Shown here piece by piece: positions 27,465-36,800 of a DNA stretch of 64,000 bases (position 1 is the first letter of the stretch; each line of letters opens with the position of its first letter). The translations under genes and the position numbers were made by a program. Under the pieces are notes generated by a model. The model was given only the letters and a program-made list of their open reading frames with translations. It did not search any database and was not told the DNA's origin. Source of the DNA: Stappia sp. ES.058 (GTDB taxonomy: Bacteria; Pseudomonadota; Alphaproteobacteria; Rhizobiales; Stappiaceae); NCBI RefSeq assembly GCF_900105595.1, contig NZ_LT629784.1:3564501-3628500 (forward strand), written 5' to 3'.

Positions 27465-28361
27465 TCAAATCTCGGGAACGGAGACCCCGTGTCGCCGGCA
27501 CGCGGCCACGACCGTATTGGCCAGCAGGCAGGCGATGGTCATCGGGCCGACGCCGCCCGGCACCGGCGTGATGGCACCTGCGATCTCCGTCGCCTCGGCA
27601 AACGCCACGTCCCCCACAAGCCGCGTCTTGTCCGGCCCCTTGTCCGGCGCGGGCACGCGGTTGATACCGACGTCGATGACCGTCGCGCCGGGCTTGATCC
27701 AGGTGCCGCGCACCATCTCCGGTCGCCCGACGGCGGCGACGAGAACATCGGCGCGTTTGCAGACAGCCTCGATGTCACGCGTGCGCGAATGCGCCATCGT
27801 CACAGTGCAGTTCTCGTTTTGAAGCAACAGCGAGACCGGCTTGCCGACAAGGATGGAGCGCCCGAGCACCACTGCATCCAGTCCGCTCAGGCTGCCGCCG
27901 CGCGCCTCGCGCGCCAGCAGCACGCAGCCCTGCGGTGTGCAGGGCACCAGTCCCGGCGAGCCCAGCACCAGACGCCCCGCGTTTTGCGGGTGAAGCCCGT
28001 CGACGTCCTTTTCCGGATCGATGGCCAGCACCACGGCGTCCGTGTCGAGATGCGCGGGCAGCGGCATCTGCACCAGAATTCCGTCGACAGCCGGGTCGGC
28101 ATTGAGCCCGGCCACGAGATCCATCAGGTCGGCCTGGGAGGTCTCTGCCGGCAGCCGGTGCTCGATGGAACGCATGCCGCATTCCTCGGTCTGGCGCACC
28201 TTGTTGGCGACATAGACCCGGCTCGCCGGATCGTCGCCGACAAGAACCACCGCCAGCCCCGGGACCAGACCCGGCGCCGTCTTGAGCCCGGCAACGGCCC
28301 GGGTGACCGAGGCGCGCAAGCGCGCCGCGCGCGCCTTGCCGTCGATGAGGGTAGCGGACAT
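27465..28361 (-). CDS. folD: Bifunctional methylene-THF dehydrogenase/cyclohydrolase
   Basis: 298 residues. FolD motifs: the catalytic Tyr/Lys of [23 protein letters not shown], and [15 protein letters not shown] near the end. Interconverts methylene-, methenyl- and formyl-tetrahydrofolate in the cytoplasm. The start follows GGAGG. It is upstream of no same-strand partner; the DUF167/YggT pair precedes it by about 37 bases and may read into it. Confidence 0.96.
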   Translation of the reverse strand: MSATLIDGKARAARLRASVTRAVAGLKTAPGLVPGLAVVLVGDDPASRVYVANKVRQTEECGMRSIEHRLPAETSQADLMDLVAGLNADPAVDGILVQMPLPAHLDTDAVVLAIDPEKDVDGLHPQNAGRLVLGSPGLVPCTPQGCVLLAREARGGSLSGLDAVVLGRSILVGKPVSLLLQNENCTVTMAHSRTRDIEAVCKRADVLVAAVGRPEMVRGTWIKPGATVIDVGINRVPAPDKGPDKTRLVGDVAFAEATEIAGAITPVPGGVGPMTIACLLANTVVAACRRHGVSVPEI

Positions 28362-28397
28362 GAAACCTCCGAAAATTGAATCCGTGCCGACCGTAGT

Positions 28398-28733
28398 CTA
28401 ACCAGCGCGATCACAGATGGAGCACAGCCTTGCGGCAAGCTCTTGCGCGTCTGCGTCAAGTTCCAGCAATTTGACCCGCGCCGCCGCACCGGACACCAGC
28501 CGCACATCGCGCTTCGGCAGACCCAGAAGCCGCGCGACGAAGGCGATGACGGCCCTGTTGGCCGCGCCCTTGTCAGGCACCGCGCGCACACGCAGCTTGA
28601 GAACGCACAATCCGTCGTCCCGGGTTACGACGCCATCGACGCGGTCGTGCGCCGCTTTCGGCGTGACCCGGACGCGAAGCCTGAGACCGCCGCCGGCAAC
28701 CTGTTCAAAGGGGCGCGGCGACCGCGCGTTCAC
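28398..28733 (-). CDS. DUF167 (YggU-like) protein
   Basis: 111 residues, GTG start seven bases after the YggT stop. Family marks are LRVRVTPKAAHDRVDG and VPDKGAANRAVIAFVA. Small conserved protein of unknown function, often paired with YggT as here. Cytoplasmic. Confidence 0.87.
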   Translation of the reverse strand: MNARSPRPFEQVAGGGLRLRVRVTPKAAHDRVDGVVTRDDGLCVLKLRVRAVPDKGAANRAVIAFVARLLGLPKRDVRLVSGAAARVKLLELDADAQELAARLCSICDRAG

Positions 28734-28740
28734 AGCCGGA

Positions 28741-29031
28741 TCAAAAGACGTTGGGATACAGGTAATAAACGATGATGCGCTGAAGCAGGAAGATACCCAG
28801 GAGCAACACGATCGGCGAAATGTCGAGACCGCCCATGCTGGGCAGCCGCTCGCGGATCGGGCGCAGCAGGGGCTCTGTCAGATTGTAGAGCAGCTGGGCG
28901 ATCGTCGCGACGAACTGGTTGCTGGAATTGATGACATTGAAGGCGAACAGCCAGGAAAAGATCGCACTGGCGATGATCACCCAAGTGTACATGTTGAGGA
29001 TGATGAGAACGACGTCGAGAATGGCGCGCAT
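28741..29031 (-). CDS. YggT-family membrane protein
   Basis: 96 residues, two hydrophobic blocks (about 5-30 and 70-92) with the conserved loop [22 protein letters not shown]. YggT proteins are small inner-membrane proteins linked in some species to osmotic tolerance or cell-division-associated clusters. First gene of the yggT-DUF167 pair. Confidence 0.9.
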   Translation of the reverse strand: MRAILDVVLIILNMYTWVIIASAIFSWLFAFNVINSSNQFVATIAQLLYNLTEPLLRPIRERLPSMGGLDISPIVLLLGIFLLQRIIVYYLYPNVF

Positions 29032-29241
29032 GGGCGGGGAGGCTCCGGCTCGGTCCGTGGATCGAATGACTGATCATGATGTAGCGGGCGCGCCGCTTTC
29101 CCGCAAGGTCGGGAACCATGCCGCAGGGCTCCCGCTTATGGGTAAATCCTGCGCGCAGTCCCCAACCGCCGGACAGCGCCGGCGAGACCCTTGACAGGAG
29201 CCCGGCCCCTCCCCTAAATGCCGCTCACGCTCAAAGAGCGC

Positions 29242-29317
29242 GGGGCCGTAGCTCAGATGGGAGAGCGCTGCAATCGCACTGCAGAGGTCAGGGGTTCGAT
29301 TCCCCTCGGCTCCACCA
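29242..29317 (+). tRNA. tRNA-Ala(CGC)
   Basis: 76 nucleotides with encoded CCA. The acceptor stem GGGGCCG/CGGCTCC pairs fully (one G-T). D stem GCTC/GAGC, anticodon stem CTGCA/TGCAG with loop ATCGCAC giving anticodon CGC, and T arm AGGGG-TTCGATT-CCCCT. It reads GCG alanine codons. Confidence 0.97.
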
Positions 29318-29841
29318 GTTTCCGCATTCCATGAACATTGCTTCTCCGGATCGCGCGCCGGTGCGCCTGGCGCAGGAAACGTCCGGCTGACCGAATGGTG
29401 TCATGCACAGGCTGCGCGACGCGCTCGTCGAGAAATTTAAACAACAGAAAATTCTCTATTTTCAAACAAGCCAGGGCCTCCGGTTTTTCTTTGCCGGAGC
29501 TTCCAGCTTCATCGCAAATCCCGCCCTGATAATTGCAATTTTGCATATCGTTCTTGTGTTCAGCGTTGCCCGCGGCGCGACCCTCGAAGCCAGCCCGGTC
29601 GATACCCCGGGAACAAAGCCCCTTTCCAGTCGACTGGCCGGGGCTTGATCAGTCTCGTTGTTGCCATTTTTCCAGGAACACCGGCGGAAACAAGCTTGCA
29701 CCTTTCAAACCGCGCCGGTCGTCCTGATCGGAAGAACACCGACCCTCTCTCCCGCGACCTCAACCCAACCGGCACGGCTGTGCCCCCTCGCCGTTCGTCT
29801 TTTCGCAGGCAGTGAGCGAAGCATTGGTCCGGCGCTGCGGA
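29318..29841. other. Gene-poor stretch after tRNA-Ala
   Basis: 524 bases without a convincing gene. Base composition is unlike the flanks, with an AT-rich patch at 29430-29570. It contains a strong hairpin (29616-29646). No repeat of the tRNA 3' end was seen, so there is no direct evidence of an integrated element. Confidence 0.5.
29616..29646. repeat. Compound palindrome
   Basis: AAGCCCC - TTT - CCAGTCGACTGG - CC - GGGGCTT: a 12-base perfect palindrome nested within a 7-base inverted repeat. It would fold as a long hairpin in either strand. Could be a terminator-like or recognition structure. Confidence 0.7.
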
Positions 29842-29988
29842 TCAATGGCAATGATACGGCTTCGATCCGGCATGGCAGCATTGACCGCGCGGGCTGTCTT
29901 TCCGGCACCCGCCGCCGTGGGCATCGACGGAAACCGTCCCGAGGGCCATTGCCGCGACGATGCCCACAGTCAATACCAGCTTTTTCAT
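29842..29988 (-). CDS. Small exported Cys/His protein (YHYH-like)
   Basis: 48 residues. A textbook signal peptide (about 1-22, MKKLVLTVGIVAAMALG...) is followed by HGGGCRKDSPRGQCCHAG and a C-terminal YHCH. Three Cys and four His in 25 residues suggest metal binding; the ending resembles small periplasmic YHYH-domain proteins. GAGGGA lies about 9 bases upstream of the ATG. It is the only convincing gene in the gene-poor stretch after the tRNA. Function unknown; copper or other metal handling is a guess. Confidence 0.65.
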   Translation of the reverse strand: MKKLVLTVGIVAAMALGTVSVDAHGGGCRKDSPRGQCCHAGSKPYHCH

Positions 29989-30109
29989 GGAAATTGTCCC
30001 TCACGCAGATTTGAATAAGAAAATGAAGTCCACGATAATCACCCGGTCATTCGAAATTACAACAATAAATAAAGTACAATGGCCAAATTCAATTTGAATT
30101 CGAGAAATA

Positions 30110-30523
30110 CTATCTGAGATAAACACGCCGGTTGCAGGACCTCGAGACCTGTGGTTTGCCCTTCATCACCTTTGCAAGGTTTGCGGGCGGACGAAACGGC
30201 AGGGTGTACTGGCGAAGCGTCGCAGCCCCGGTTCCCACTGCCGCCAACCTGGTGGTACGGCGGTCGAAGACCGCCGTATCGTCGCGGTCCTCGATCGCAC
30301 GCAGGCGCCCGCCGCACCACGCCATTCGCTGCCGGTTTTCCTCGTAAAAATTCACCTCAACGGGGTATGACCCGGTATCGGGACCGAGCGCCCTCGACTG
30401 GCCTGAGCAGGAATGCGCGCCACTTCGAGTGCCGAACCAGCATTGTGCTCGCCCGGCGGAAAAGCGGCCCCTCTCACCCTTTGCTGACCCGCACGACCGC
30501 ACGACAAATACCGGGCGGCGCAA
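30110..30523 (-). CDS. Doubtful ORF or gene remnant
   Basis: An open frame of up to 137 residues (TTG start, no ribosome-binding site). The C-terminal 85 residues (VEVNFYEENRQRM ... SRSCNRRVYLR) look more protein-like than the N-terminal part, but no family is recognised and codon choice is mixed. It spans a perfect hairpin (30256-30278). It may be a decayed gene or no gene at all. Confidence 0.25.
   Translation of the reverse strand: MRRPVFVVRSCGSAKGERGRFSAGRAQCWFGTRSGAHSCSGQSRALGPDTGSYPVEVNFYEENRQRMAWCGGRLRAIEDRDDTAVFDRRTTRLAAVGTGAATLRQYTLPFRPPANLAKVMKGKPQVSRSCNRRVYLR
30256..30278. repeat. Perfect 10-base hairpin
   Basis: TACGGCGGTC - GAA - GACCGCCGTA. No T-run follows on either side. It lies in the gene-poor stretch. 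Confidence 0.7.
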
Positions 30524-30583
30524 GTCACTTGCCCCGCCCGATCCCGACTGATTCCCGTGGCGTATCTTTTCGCGGCGGCGGTA

Positions 30584-31453
30584 TCAGCCGCAATAGGCAT
30601 GCTTGTCCGGCTGGACCTTCAAGAGCGCATCGCGGAGCTTTTCCAGCGCCCGGCTTTCGATCTGGCGGACGCGCTCCTTGGAAATCCCGAGCTTGTGCCC
30701 GAGCGCCTCGAGCGTCGCGCCGTCTTCCGACAGGCGGCGTTCGCGAACGATGCGCAATTCCCGCTCCGACAGCACGCCAAGCGCGCTTTCCAGCCACAGC
30801 GACCTGCGTTCGGTATCGATCGCGCCCCCGACCATCTCTTCCGGAAGCGGATCATTCGACACCAGAAAGTCCTGCCGGTCGGCGCTGGAGCCGTCGGACT
30901 CCATCATTGGCGCGTTCAGCGACGTGTCCGGTCCGGACAGTCGGGCACTCATCGTCGCAACATCCTTGACCTTGACGCCCATGGTCTCGGCGATCTTGCC
31001 GACGAGTTCCGTCTCGGTCACCCGCGTGGTGCCGCTGCTGAGCTTCGCCCGCAGGCGGCGCAGATTGAAGAACAGCGCCTTTTGCGTCGACGACGTGCCC
31101 CCGCGCACGATAGACCAGTTGCGCAGGATGTAATCCTGGATCGACGCCCGGATCCACCACGTCGCATAAGTCGAAAAGCGCACCTCTCGTTCCGGCTCGA
31201 ACCGGGACGCCGCCTCCAGCAGACCGATATGACCTTCCTGGATCAGGTCGCTCATCGAAAGGCCGAAGTTGCGGTACTTCGCCGCAACGGCGATCACAAG
31301 GCGCATGTGCGACAGACTCAGCCTGTCAAGCGCCGCCTGATCGTCATTGTCGCGCCAGTCGAGTGCAAGTTGATGTTCTTCCTCACGGCTGAGATAGGGT
31401 GCTTTCATTGCCGCGCGGACAAGTTCTCGACGATTTCCGGAAAGGTAGCTCAC
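30584..31453 (-). CDS. rpoH2: RNA polymerase sigma-32 factor, RpoH2 type
   Basis: 289 residues. Sigma-70 regions 2 (HMRLVIAVAAKYRNFGLSMSDLIQEG and FSTYATWWIRASIQDYIL) and 4 (LEALGHKLGISKERVRQIE). NWSIVRGGTSSTQKALFFNLRRLR and DRQDFLVSNDPLPEE match RpoH2 rather than RpoH1 of Rhizobiales. RpoH2 directs stress genes, often singlet-oxygen or stationary-phase responses. The GTG at 31453 is placed 8 bases after GGAGG; the TTG two codons upstream is too close to it. A weak GAAC...CGTA pair at 31492-31517 might be an ECF-type promoter. Confidence 0.92.
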   Translation of the reverse strand: MSYLSGNRRELVRAAMKAPYLSREEEHQLALDWRDNDDQAALDRLSLSHMRLVIAVAAKYRNFGLSMSDLIQEGHIGLLEAASRFEPEREVRFSTYATWWIRASIQDYILRNWSIVRGGTSSTQKALFFNLRRLRAKLSSGTTRVTETELVGKIAETMGVKVKDVATMSARLSGPDTSLNAPMMESDGSSADRQDFLVSNDPLPEEMVGGAIDTERRSLWLESALGVLSERELRIVRERRLSEDGATLEALGHKLGISKERVRQIESRALEKLRDALLKVQPDKHAYCG

Positions 31454-31806
31454 GCTCAATACCTCCGCGCCATTGCGTTCTTGTTCAATCTTACGCGCTT
31501 AAAACCGATTTGGTTCAGTGGCCCGCTGTAAAAATCGAACAGAGCGGCGGTCGCTCGGCATGGCGACAGGCACATGACGCTGACCGCTTAGCGATCAGAA
31601 TGCCCCCTACGGACGATCAGAACCAATACGAGTTTTTAACGCACATGATAAGGATTTCTGATGATAAAACCGGATTGAGGCACATATGCGGCAGGCTCTC
31701 ACGCGCCCGTTCCCGCCGCTGCAGGACGGCACGTTCGCACGATCCGCCAAACAAAAAAGGGCCCGGCAGATGGCCGGGCCCGCAAATATTGGTCCGCCGG
31801 AACTCC
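31454..31806. other. Intergenic region rpoH2 / carD
   Basis: 353 bases without a gene. It contains the carD terminator (31752-31781) and the rpoH2 promoter region, AT-richer around 31480-31640. Confidence 0.5.
31752..31781 (-). terminator. Terminator of carD
   Basis: On the minus strand GGGCCCGGC - CATCT-type loop - GCCGGGCCC followed by TTTTTTG, just after the carD stop. Confidence 0.85.
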
Positions 31807-32415
31807 TCAGGCGGCCGCGGTCTGTTCGCCTTCGCCGTCTTCATCCGCGGCTTCCGCCTCGGCCGCCGCAGCGGCTTCCGCGGCAGCCTTGCGGCTGGCC
31901 GACTTCGCGAGATTCTGCTCGATCTGTCGGATCGCTTCCGTATCGGAGCATTTGTTCACCGCCGCGATCTCGCGCGACATGCGGTCGAGTGCAGCCTCAT
32001 AGAGCTGGCGCTCCGAATAGGACTGTTCCGGCTGGCTGTCGGAGCGGAACAGATCCCGAACGACTTCGGCGATCGAGATCAGGTCGCCGGAGTTGATCTT
32101 TGCCTCATACTCCTGCGCGCGACGGCTCCACATGGTCCGCTTGACGCGAGGACGACCGCGCACGGTCTCCAGAGCCTTCTTGACCGCAGGCGCATCCGCC
32201 AGCTTGCGCATGCCCACGCTCGCGATCTTCGCGACGGGAACACGCAACGTCATCTTGTCCTGTTCGAAATTGACCACAAGCAGCTCAAGTGCATACCCGG
32301 CGACATTCTGTTCCTCGATCGCCGTGACCTGGCCGACCCCATGGGCCGGATACACAATGAACTCTCCTGTCTTGAAACCCTGTCTCTGCGCGGTTTTTTT
32401 CACCGTTGTTGCCAT
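31807..32415 (-). CDS. carD: CarD/CdnL-family RNA polymerase-binding regulator
   Basis: 202 residues. The N-terminal RNA-polymerase-interacting domain has FIVYPAHGVGQVTAIEE; a helical C-terminal DNA-binding domain has MWSRRAQEYEAKINSGD. The last about 35 residues are an Ala/Glu-rich tail. CdnL proteins stabilise open complexes at housekeeping promoters. Start preceded by AGGAG. It lies between fdxA and rpoH2 in the usual Rhizobiales order. Confidence 0.93.
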   Translation of the reverse strand: MATTVKKTAQRQGFKTGEFIVYPAHGVGQVTAIEEQNVAGYALELLVVNFEQDKMTLRVPVAKIASVGMRKLADAPAVKKALETVRGRPRVKRTMWSRRAQEYEAKINSGDLISIAEVVRDLFRSDSQPEQSYSERQLYEAALDRMSREIAAVNKCSDTEAIRQIEQNLAKSASRKAAAEAAAAAEAEAADEDGEGEQTAAA

Positions 32416-32783
32416 ACGCCTTTATTACTCCTGCGCAGTTGCGGCCGTGAAGCCGATGGGTGACGCCCGCGCGCCACCTTTTTACGGAGAAACGCACGCC
32501 TGCCGGCCTGGAAAACCGGGCCGCCGGTGTCCGTCTTGGTGTGTTCAGCCTGCCGGTGACGATCTCAACTCGTGATTATTGTGGAAGCGCACTCCGGCCC
32601 GCCTGCTACTGCGGGGAAGCTGCAACCACAAAAAACCTCCAAGGGAGGGGGAGATCAAAGGCCCGGACGACTTCTCAAACAAGGTACCACATTTTCTGTG
32701 GATTTCCAAATGCAACGCACAATAACCCCGCCGCCGGCGGGGGCGGCAGGGGGCATTTTCCAAACGCCCACGCTCGGGACCCC
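32416..32783. other. Intergenic region carD / fdxA
   Basis: 368 bases without a gene. A GC-rich CCCCGCC/GGCGGGG palindrome near 32730-32750 may end the fdxA transcript. The rest should hold the carD promoter. Nothing else was recognised. Confidence 0.45.
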
Positions 32784-33122
32784 TCAGTCGCCGTCGCCCG
32801 GCTCCGAGGAAAAGAACTTGTCGAACTTCCCGTCCTGCCCGTCGAATTTCTCCGCCTCGGGCAGGGGATCCTTCTTGACCGTGATGTTTGGCCATTTCGA
32901 CGCGTACTCGGTATTCACCTCAAGCCATTTTTCCAGGCCGGGCTCCGTATCCGGCTTGATTGCATCTGCCGGACATTCCGGCTCGCAGACACCGCAGTCA
33001 ATGCATTCGTCCGGATGGATGACGAGCATGTTGTCGCCCTCGTAGAAACAGTCTACCGGGCACACCTCGACGCAGTCTGTGTATTTGCACTTGATGCAGT
33101 TGTCCGTGACGATATAGGTCAT
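32784..33122 (-). CDS. fdxA: Seven-iron ferredoxin FdxA
   Basis: 112 residues. Two cluster motifs at the N-terminus, with Cys at 9, 12, 17 and 21 ([14 protein letters not shown]) and the second set in [12 protein letters not shown], giving a [3Fe-4S] plus [4Fe-4S] ferredoxin as in rhizobial FdxA. A C-terminal extension of about 45 residues follows ([16 protein letters not shown]). Cytoplasmic electron carrier; partner unknown. The start follows GAGAGGA. Confidence 0.94.
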   Translation of the reverse strand: MTYIVTDNCIKCKYTDCVEVCPVDCFYEGDNMLVIHPDECIDCGVCEPECPADAIKPDTEPGLEKWLEVNTEYASKWPNITVKKDPLPEAEKFDGQDGKFDKFFSSEPGDGD

Positions 33123-33387
33123 CGCGATCCTCTCAAGACGGCACCGGGACCCGTCCCGGTGGCCGCAGCACCCGCATCTCTGCAGGCGACCTGGCACCGC
33201 ACGCCGGAGGCAAGGCACCTTTCGACGACTGCGTACCGGGTTTGCCGGCCCGCATCAAGTTCGGAATATGTTGAGTTTGAGTGCGACGTTGGAAGATTAT
33301 TCCAGCGCGCCCCGCCACCGCGCCGGGTCGCGCGCCGGCGACTGCCGAAACACCGGACACTCCCCCGACCGCGCGGCCATTCAGGCG

Positions 33388-33801
33388 CTATCCCTCACCA
33401 TTGCGAAAGCGGTCGGTTTCCCGACGTTCCCGCTTGGTCGGACGTCCGCTGCCCGGCGCGCGATGGGCCGGCGCACCGGGTTCTCCCCCCGCCCCGCCCG
33501 CGGAGTCGCGCGGCGGCGGCGGAGGTGTGAGGTCCTCATAAAGGCGCTCAGCTTCCGGTGCCGGTCCCCGTCGCTCGCCCGGGGCCAGCACCTTGAGGAT
33601 GCGGATGCGCTGCGCGACGGCGACCGTAAGAACGTCGCCGGCGCGCACGGGTTTTGCCGCCGCGGTGACCTTGTCCCGATTGACCCGCACATGCCCGCCG
33701 GCAACAAGCTTCTGCGCGAGGCTGCGCGACTTCACGAGCCGCGCATACCAAAGCCACTTGTCGATCCTCTGAACGGGAAGTGCGCTTTCGGCCTCGCTCA
33801 T
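33388..33801 (-). CDS. hslR: S4-domain RNA-binding protein, Hsp15-like
   Basis: 137 residues. An S4 domain (RIDKWLWYARLVKSRSLAQKLV ... GHVRVNR) followed by a Pro/Gly/Arg-rich tail of about 50 residues. Hsp15 binds 50S subunits with stalled peptidyl-tRNA. Next gene downstream of the helicase on the same strand (81 bases), probably one operon. The start at 33801 is chosen by the domain; the frame is open 12 codons earlier. Confidence 0.88.
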   Translation of the reverse strand: MSEAESALPVQRIDKWLWYARLVKSRSLAQKLVAGGHVRVNRDKVTAAAKPVRAGDVLTVAVAQRIRILKVLAPGERRGPAPEAERLYEDLTPPPPPRDSAGGAGGEPGAPAHRAPGSGRPTKRERRETDRFRNGEG

Positions 33802-33882
33802 CGTCGCAAGCCCCCAGACCGGTGCGGCGACACACACCCGAAGGGCAGCGGCCGACGCTGTTTGCTCCTGACGACGCCGCGA

Positions 33883-36800
33883 TCAGCGCGGCTTCTTTTC
33901 CATGTCCGCCTTGAGTGCGGCGAGTTTTGCAAAAGGCGAATCCGGATCAATCGTGCCGCCCTTACCGGGCCGTCCACCGCGACCGGACGCCTTGTCGGGA
34001 CGTGACCCGCCCGATTTCGCCCCGGATGACCGTCCGGACGGCTCGGCCGGATTGCGCGGCTTGCCCTTTGGCTTGCCGCCGCCGCGTCGCGGTGCCTGAT
34101 CATCGCGTGCGCCCGGACCCTTGGCCGACGCACCGTCGCGCGCGGCGCCGCCACGGTTGCTCGGCCGGCGTCCCGGCTTGTCTCCGCCGCGCGGACGCCG
34201 ATCCCGCCGTCCGGGACGCCAGATCTCGATCGTGACGGTTTCCACCGCCGCCGCATCCGTTGCGTCAGCCGGCGCATCGCTCTCCTGAGCGGGAGACTGC
34301 GGATCGGCTCCATCCGTCGGGGTTTCCGCGGACACATCGCCAGGCGCTGCGTCGGAGATCGCCGTTTCGCTCTCCTCGGGCGCACCCGTTTCCGTGACCG
34401 CTTGCGTCGGCGTGCCAGCCGTCGACGCATCAACCTCGCCCGCTCCGGACGCCGATGTATCGGTGGTGTCGGGGCCGGCCGCCGGATCGACAGCCGATGA
34501 ATCCGCAACGGCCGACTCGGCAACGGGCGTTTCGGCAACGGGCGTTTCAGCAGTTGACGACTCGAAGGCTGAGGTCTCGGGGGCTGAGGTCTCGGAGGCT
34601 GAGGTCTCGGGGGCTGGCGCTTGCGTTTCGGTTGAAGACGCGGACGGGACGGACGGAGTCACGTCCGCCGCAGCCGTCTCGAGCGGGCCGACGGCCGCAA
34701 CCGGGCGCTGGATTTCCCGGCTCTCGTTTCGGTAGCCGAGCGACTTGAGGATCGCGGAAAAATCCTCGCCCGCGCAGCCGAGCAGGGATGTCATGGCGAC
34801 GGTGACGGTGAATGCACCGCCCTCGGGAACCGCCCCTTCCGGCGGCTCGACACTGGTATCGAGCGGCTTCCAGGCAAGCAGCGGACGAATCAGGTCCGCA
34901 AGACGCTCCAGAATATCGACGCGCACGGCGCGCGGCCCGCACACACGAAACCCCACGACCTTGTAAAGGTCCTTGGAGAATGCCGGATCGACGACAACCG
35001 AGGTGCGCCCGGACGCCGAAAGTTGAGGCAACTCGGACAGCCCCGGCATCTCCAGGTCGCCGTGTTTCAGGGCCCAGAGCTGGGCCATCAGACGGCTCGG
35101 CGCCGGCTTCAAGAGCGCCGGCACGAAAATATGATGGGCGCCGAAACGCACACCGAGGCGACGCAGGCCGGCGCGCATCGTCTGGTCAAGCTGGCGCACG
35201 TCCTCGGAAATCTCGGCGCGCTCGACAATGCCGAGCGATTCGACGAGGCGGAAAGCGACGCCGCGCGCGAGGCCCTCAAGTCCGTTTCCGACCTCAAGAT
35301 CGCGCAGCGGCTTGGCAAGCGTGTCGATATGCGCTTTCAGCCAAAGCGTGAGCCGGCCTTCCACCTTCTCGCGATCCGCCGCCTCCAGCGTGTCGTCGCA
35401 CAAAGCGATAAGCCCCGGTGAAAGAACGGTTTCACCCGCGATCAGCCGCGCGACCACTTCGCCCTGCCAGCGGATGAAGCCATCCGAGGTCAAGGTGAAA
35501 TCCTCGTTGCCGGCGCGCGCCACCTTGTCGGCACGTGCGGTCAGTTCGCTGGCAAGCGCTTTTTGCGCGGCCGCGCGCAGAGCCTTGCCGTCCGGACCGT
35601 CGGCCGCCGCATCGGGCGCGAAGCGAAAGCCCTGGAGCTGGCCAACATGCTGCCCCTCGACAAGCACGTCGCCCACTGGTGTGATTTCCGCTTCAAGCAT
35701 CGCGTTCTCTCTCAGACGTCGCATCAATACGCTGGTCCGCCGGTCGACAAAGCGTTGAGTAAGCCTGTCGTGCAAGGCGTCCGACAAACGGTCTTCTACG
35801 CCGCGCGTCACGCCTTGCCAATGGGCAGGATCGGACAACCAGTCGGCGCGGTTGGCAACAAACGTCCATGTACGGATGTGCGCCATGCGGTTGGACAGCG
35901 TATCGATGTCCCCGTCGACCTTGTCGGCGAAGGCCACCTGACGCGCGAACCAGTCGTCCGGCACCACTCCGTCGCGGGTCAGATGCGCATAGATCCCGGC
36001 GATCAGATCCGCATGATTGGCCGGCGCGATCTTGCGGTAATCCGGGACCTGGCACACGTCCCACAACAGCCGCACCCGTTCGGGCGAGGACGCCACGCGG
36101 CGAATGGCTTCATCGCGCACGGCATGATCGAAGGCAGTCTCGTCGGCGGACGGCGGCGCCCGCGTCAGCCCCTGCTCGCGCGGCGGCACGTCCAGCGAGG
36201 CGCGAAAATTCGTCACCGAGGAAAAATCGAGCGCCCGGCTGCGCCACTGAAACACCTTGAGCGCGTCGAACCGGTGGCTTTCCAGCGCCTCGACCAACTC
36301 GTCGTCGAAGGGATCGACCCGCCCCGTCACGCCGAAGGTTCCATCGCGGGTGTGACGCCCGGCGCGCCCGCCGATCTGCCCCATCTCCGCGGGCGTCAGC
36401 ATGCGATACTGATAGCCGTCGAACTTGCGAATGCCGGCAAAGGCGATGTGGTCGACATCCAGATTGAGGCCCATGCCGATCGCGTCGGTGGCGATCAGGT
36501 GTTGCACGTCACCGTTCTGGAACAGCGCGACCTGCGCGTTGCGGGTCCGCGGGCTGAGCGAGCCGAGGACGACCGCCGCGCCACCGTGCTGGCGGCGGAT
36601 CAGCTCCGCGATCGCGTAGACTTCAGAGGAGGAAAACGCCACGACGGCGGAGCGCGGCGGCAGCCGCGTGATCTTCTTCTGTCCCGAATAGGCGAGCACC
36701 GACATGCGCGGCCGGGTCACCACATTGAGGCCCGGCAGCAGCCGCTCCAGCAGCGGACGCGCGGTGGCAGACCCCAGGAGCAGCGTCTCCAGATGCCCGC

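Noticed and set aside
29403-29648. Open frame of 81 codons with a hydrophobic stretch
   Set aside because: No ribosome-binding site, no recognisable family and odd composition; treated as non-coding.
29242-30583. Integrated island at the tRNA-Ala 3' end
   Set aside because: No integrase, no transposase and no repeat of the tRNA 3' end were seen; only base composition is odd.
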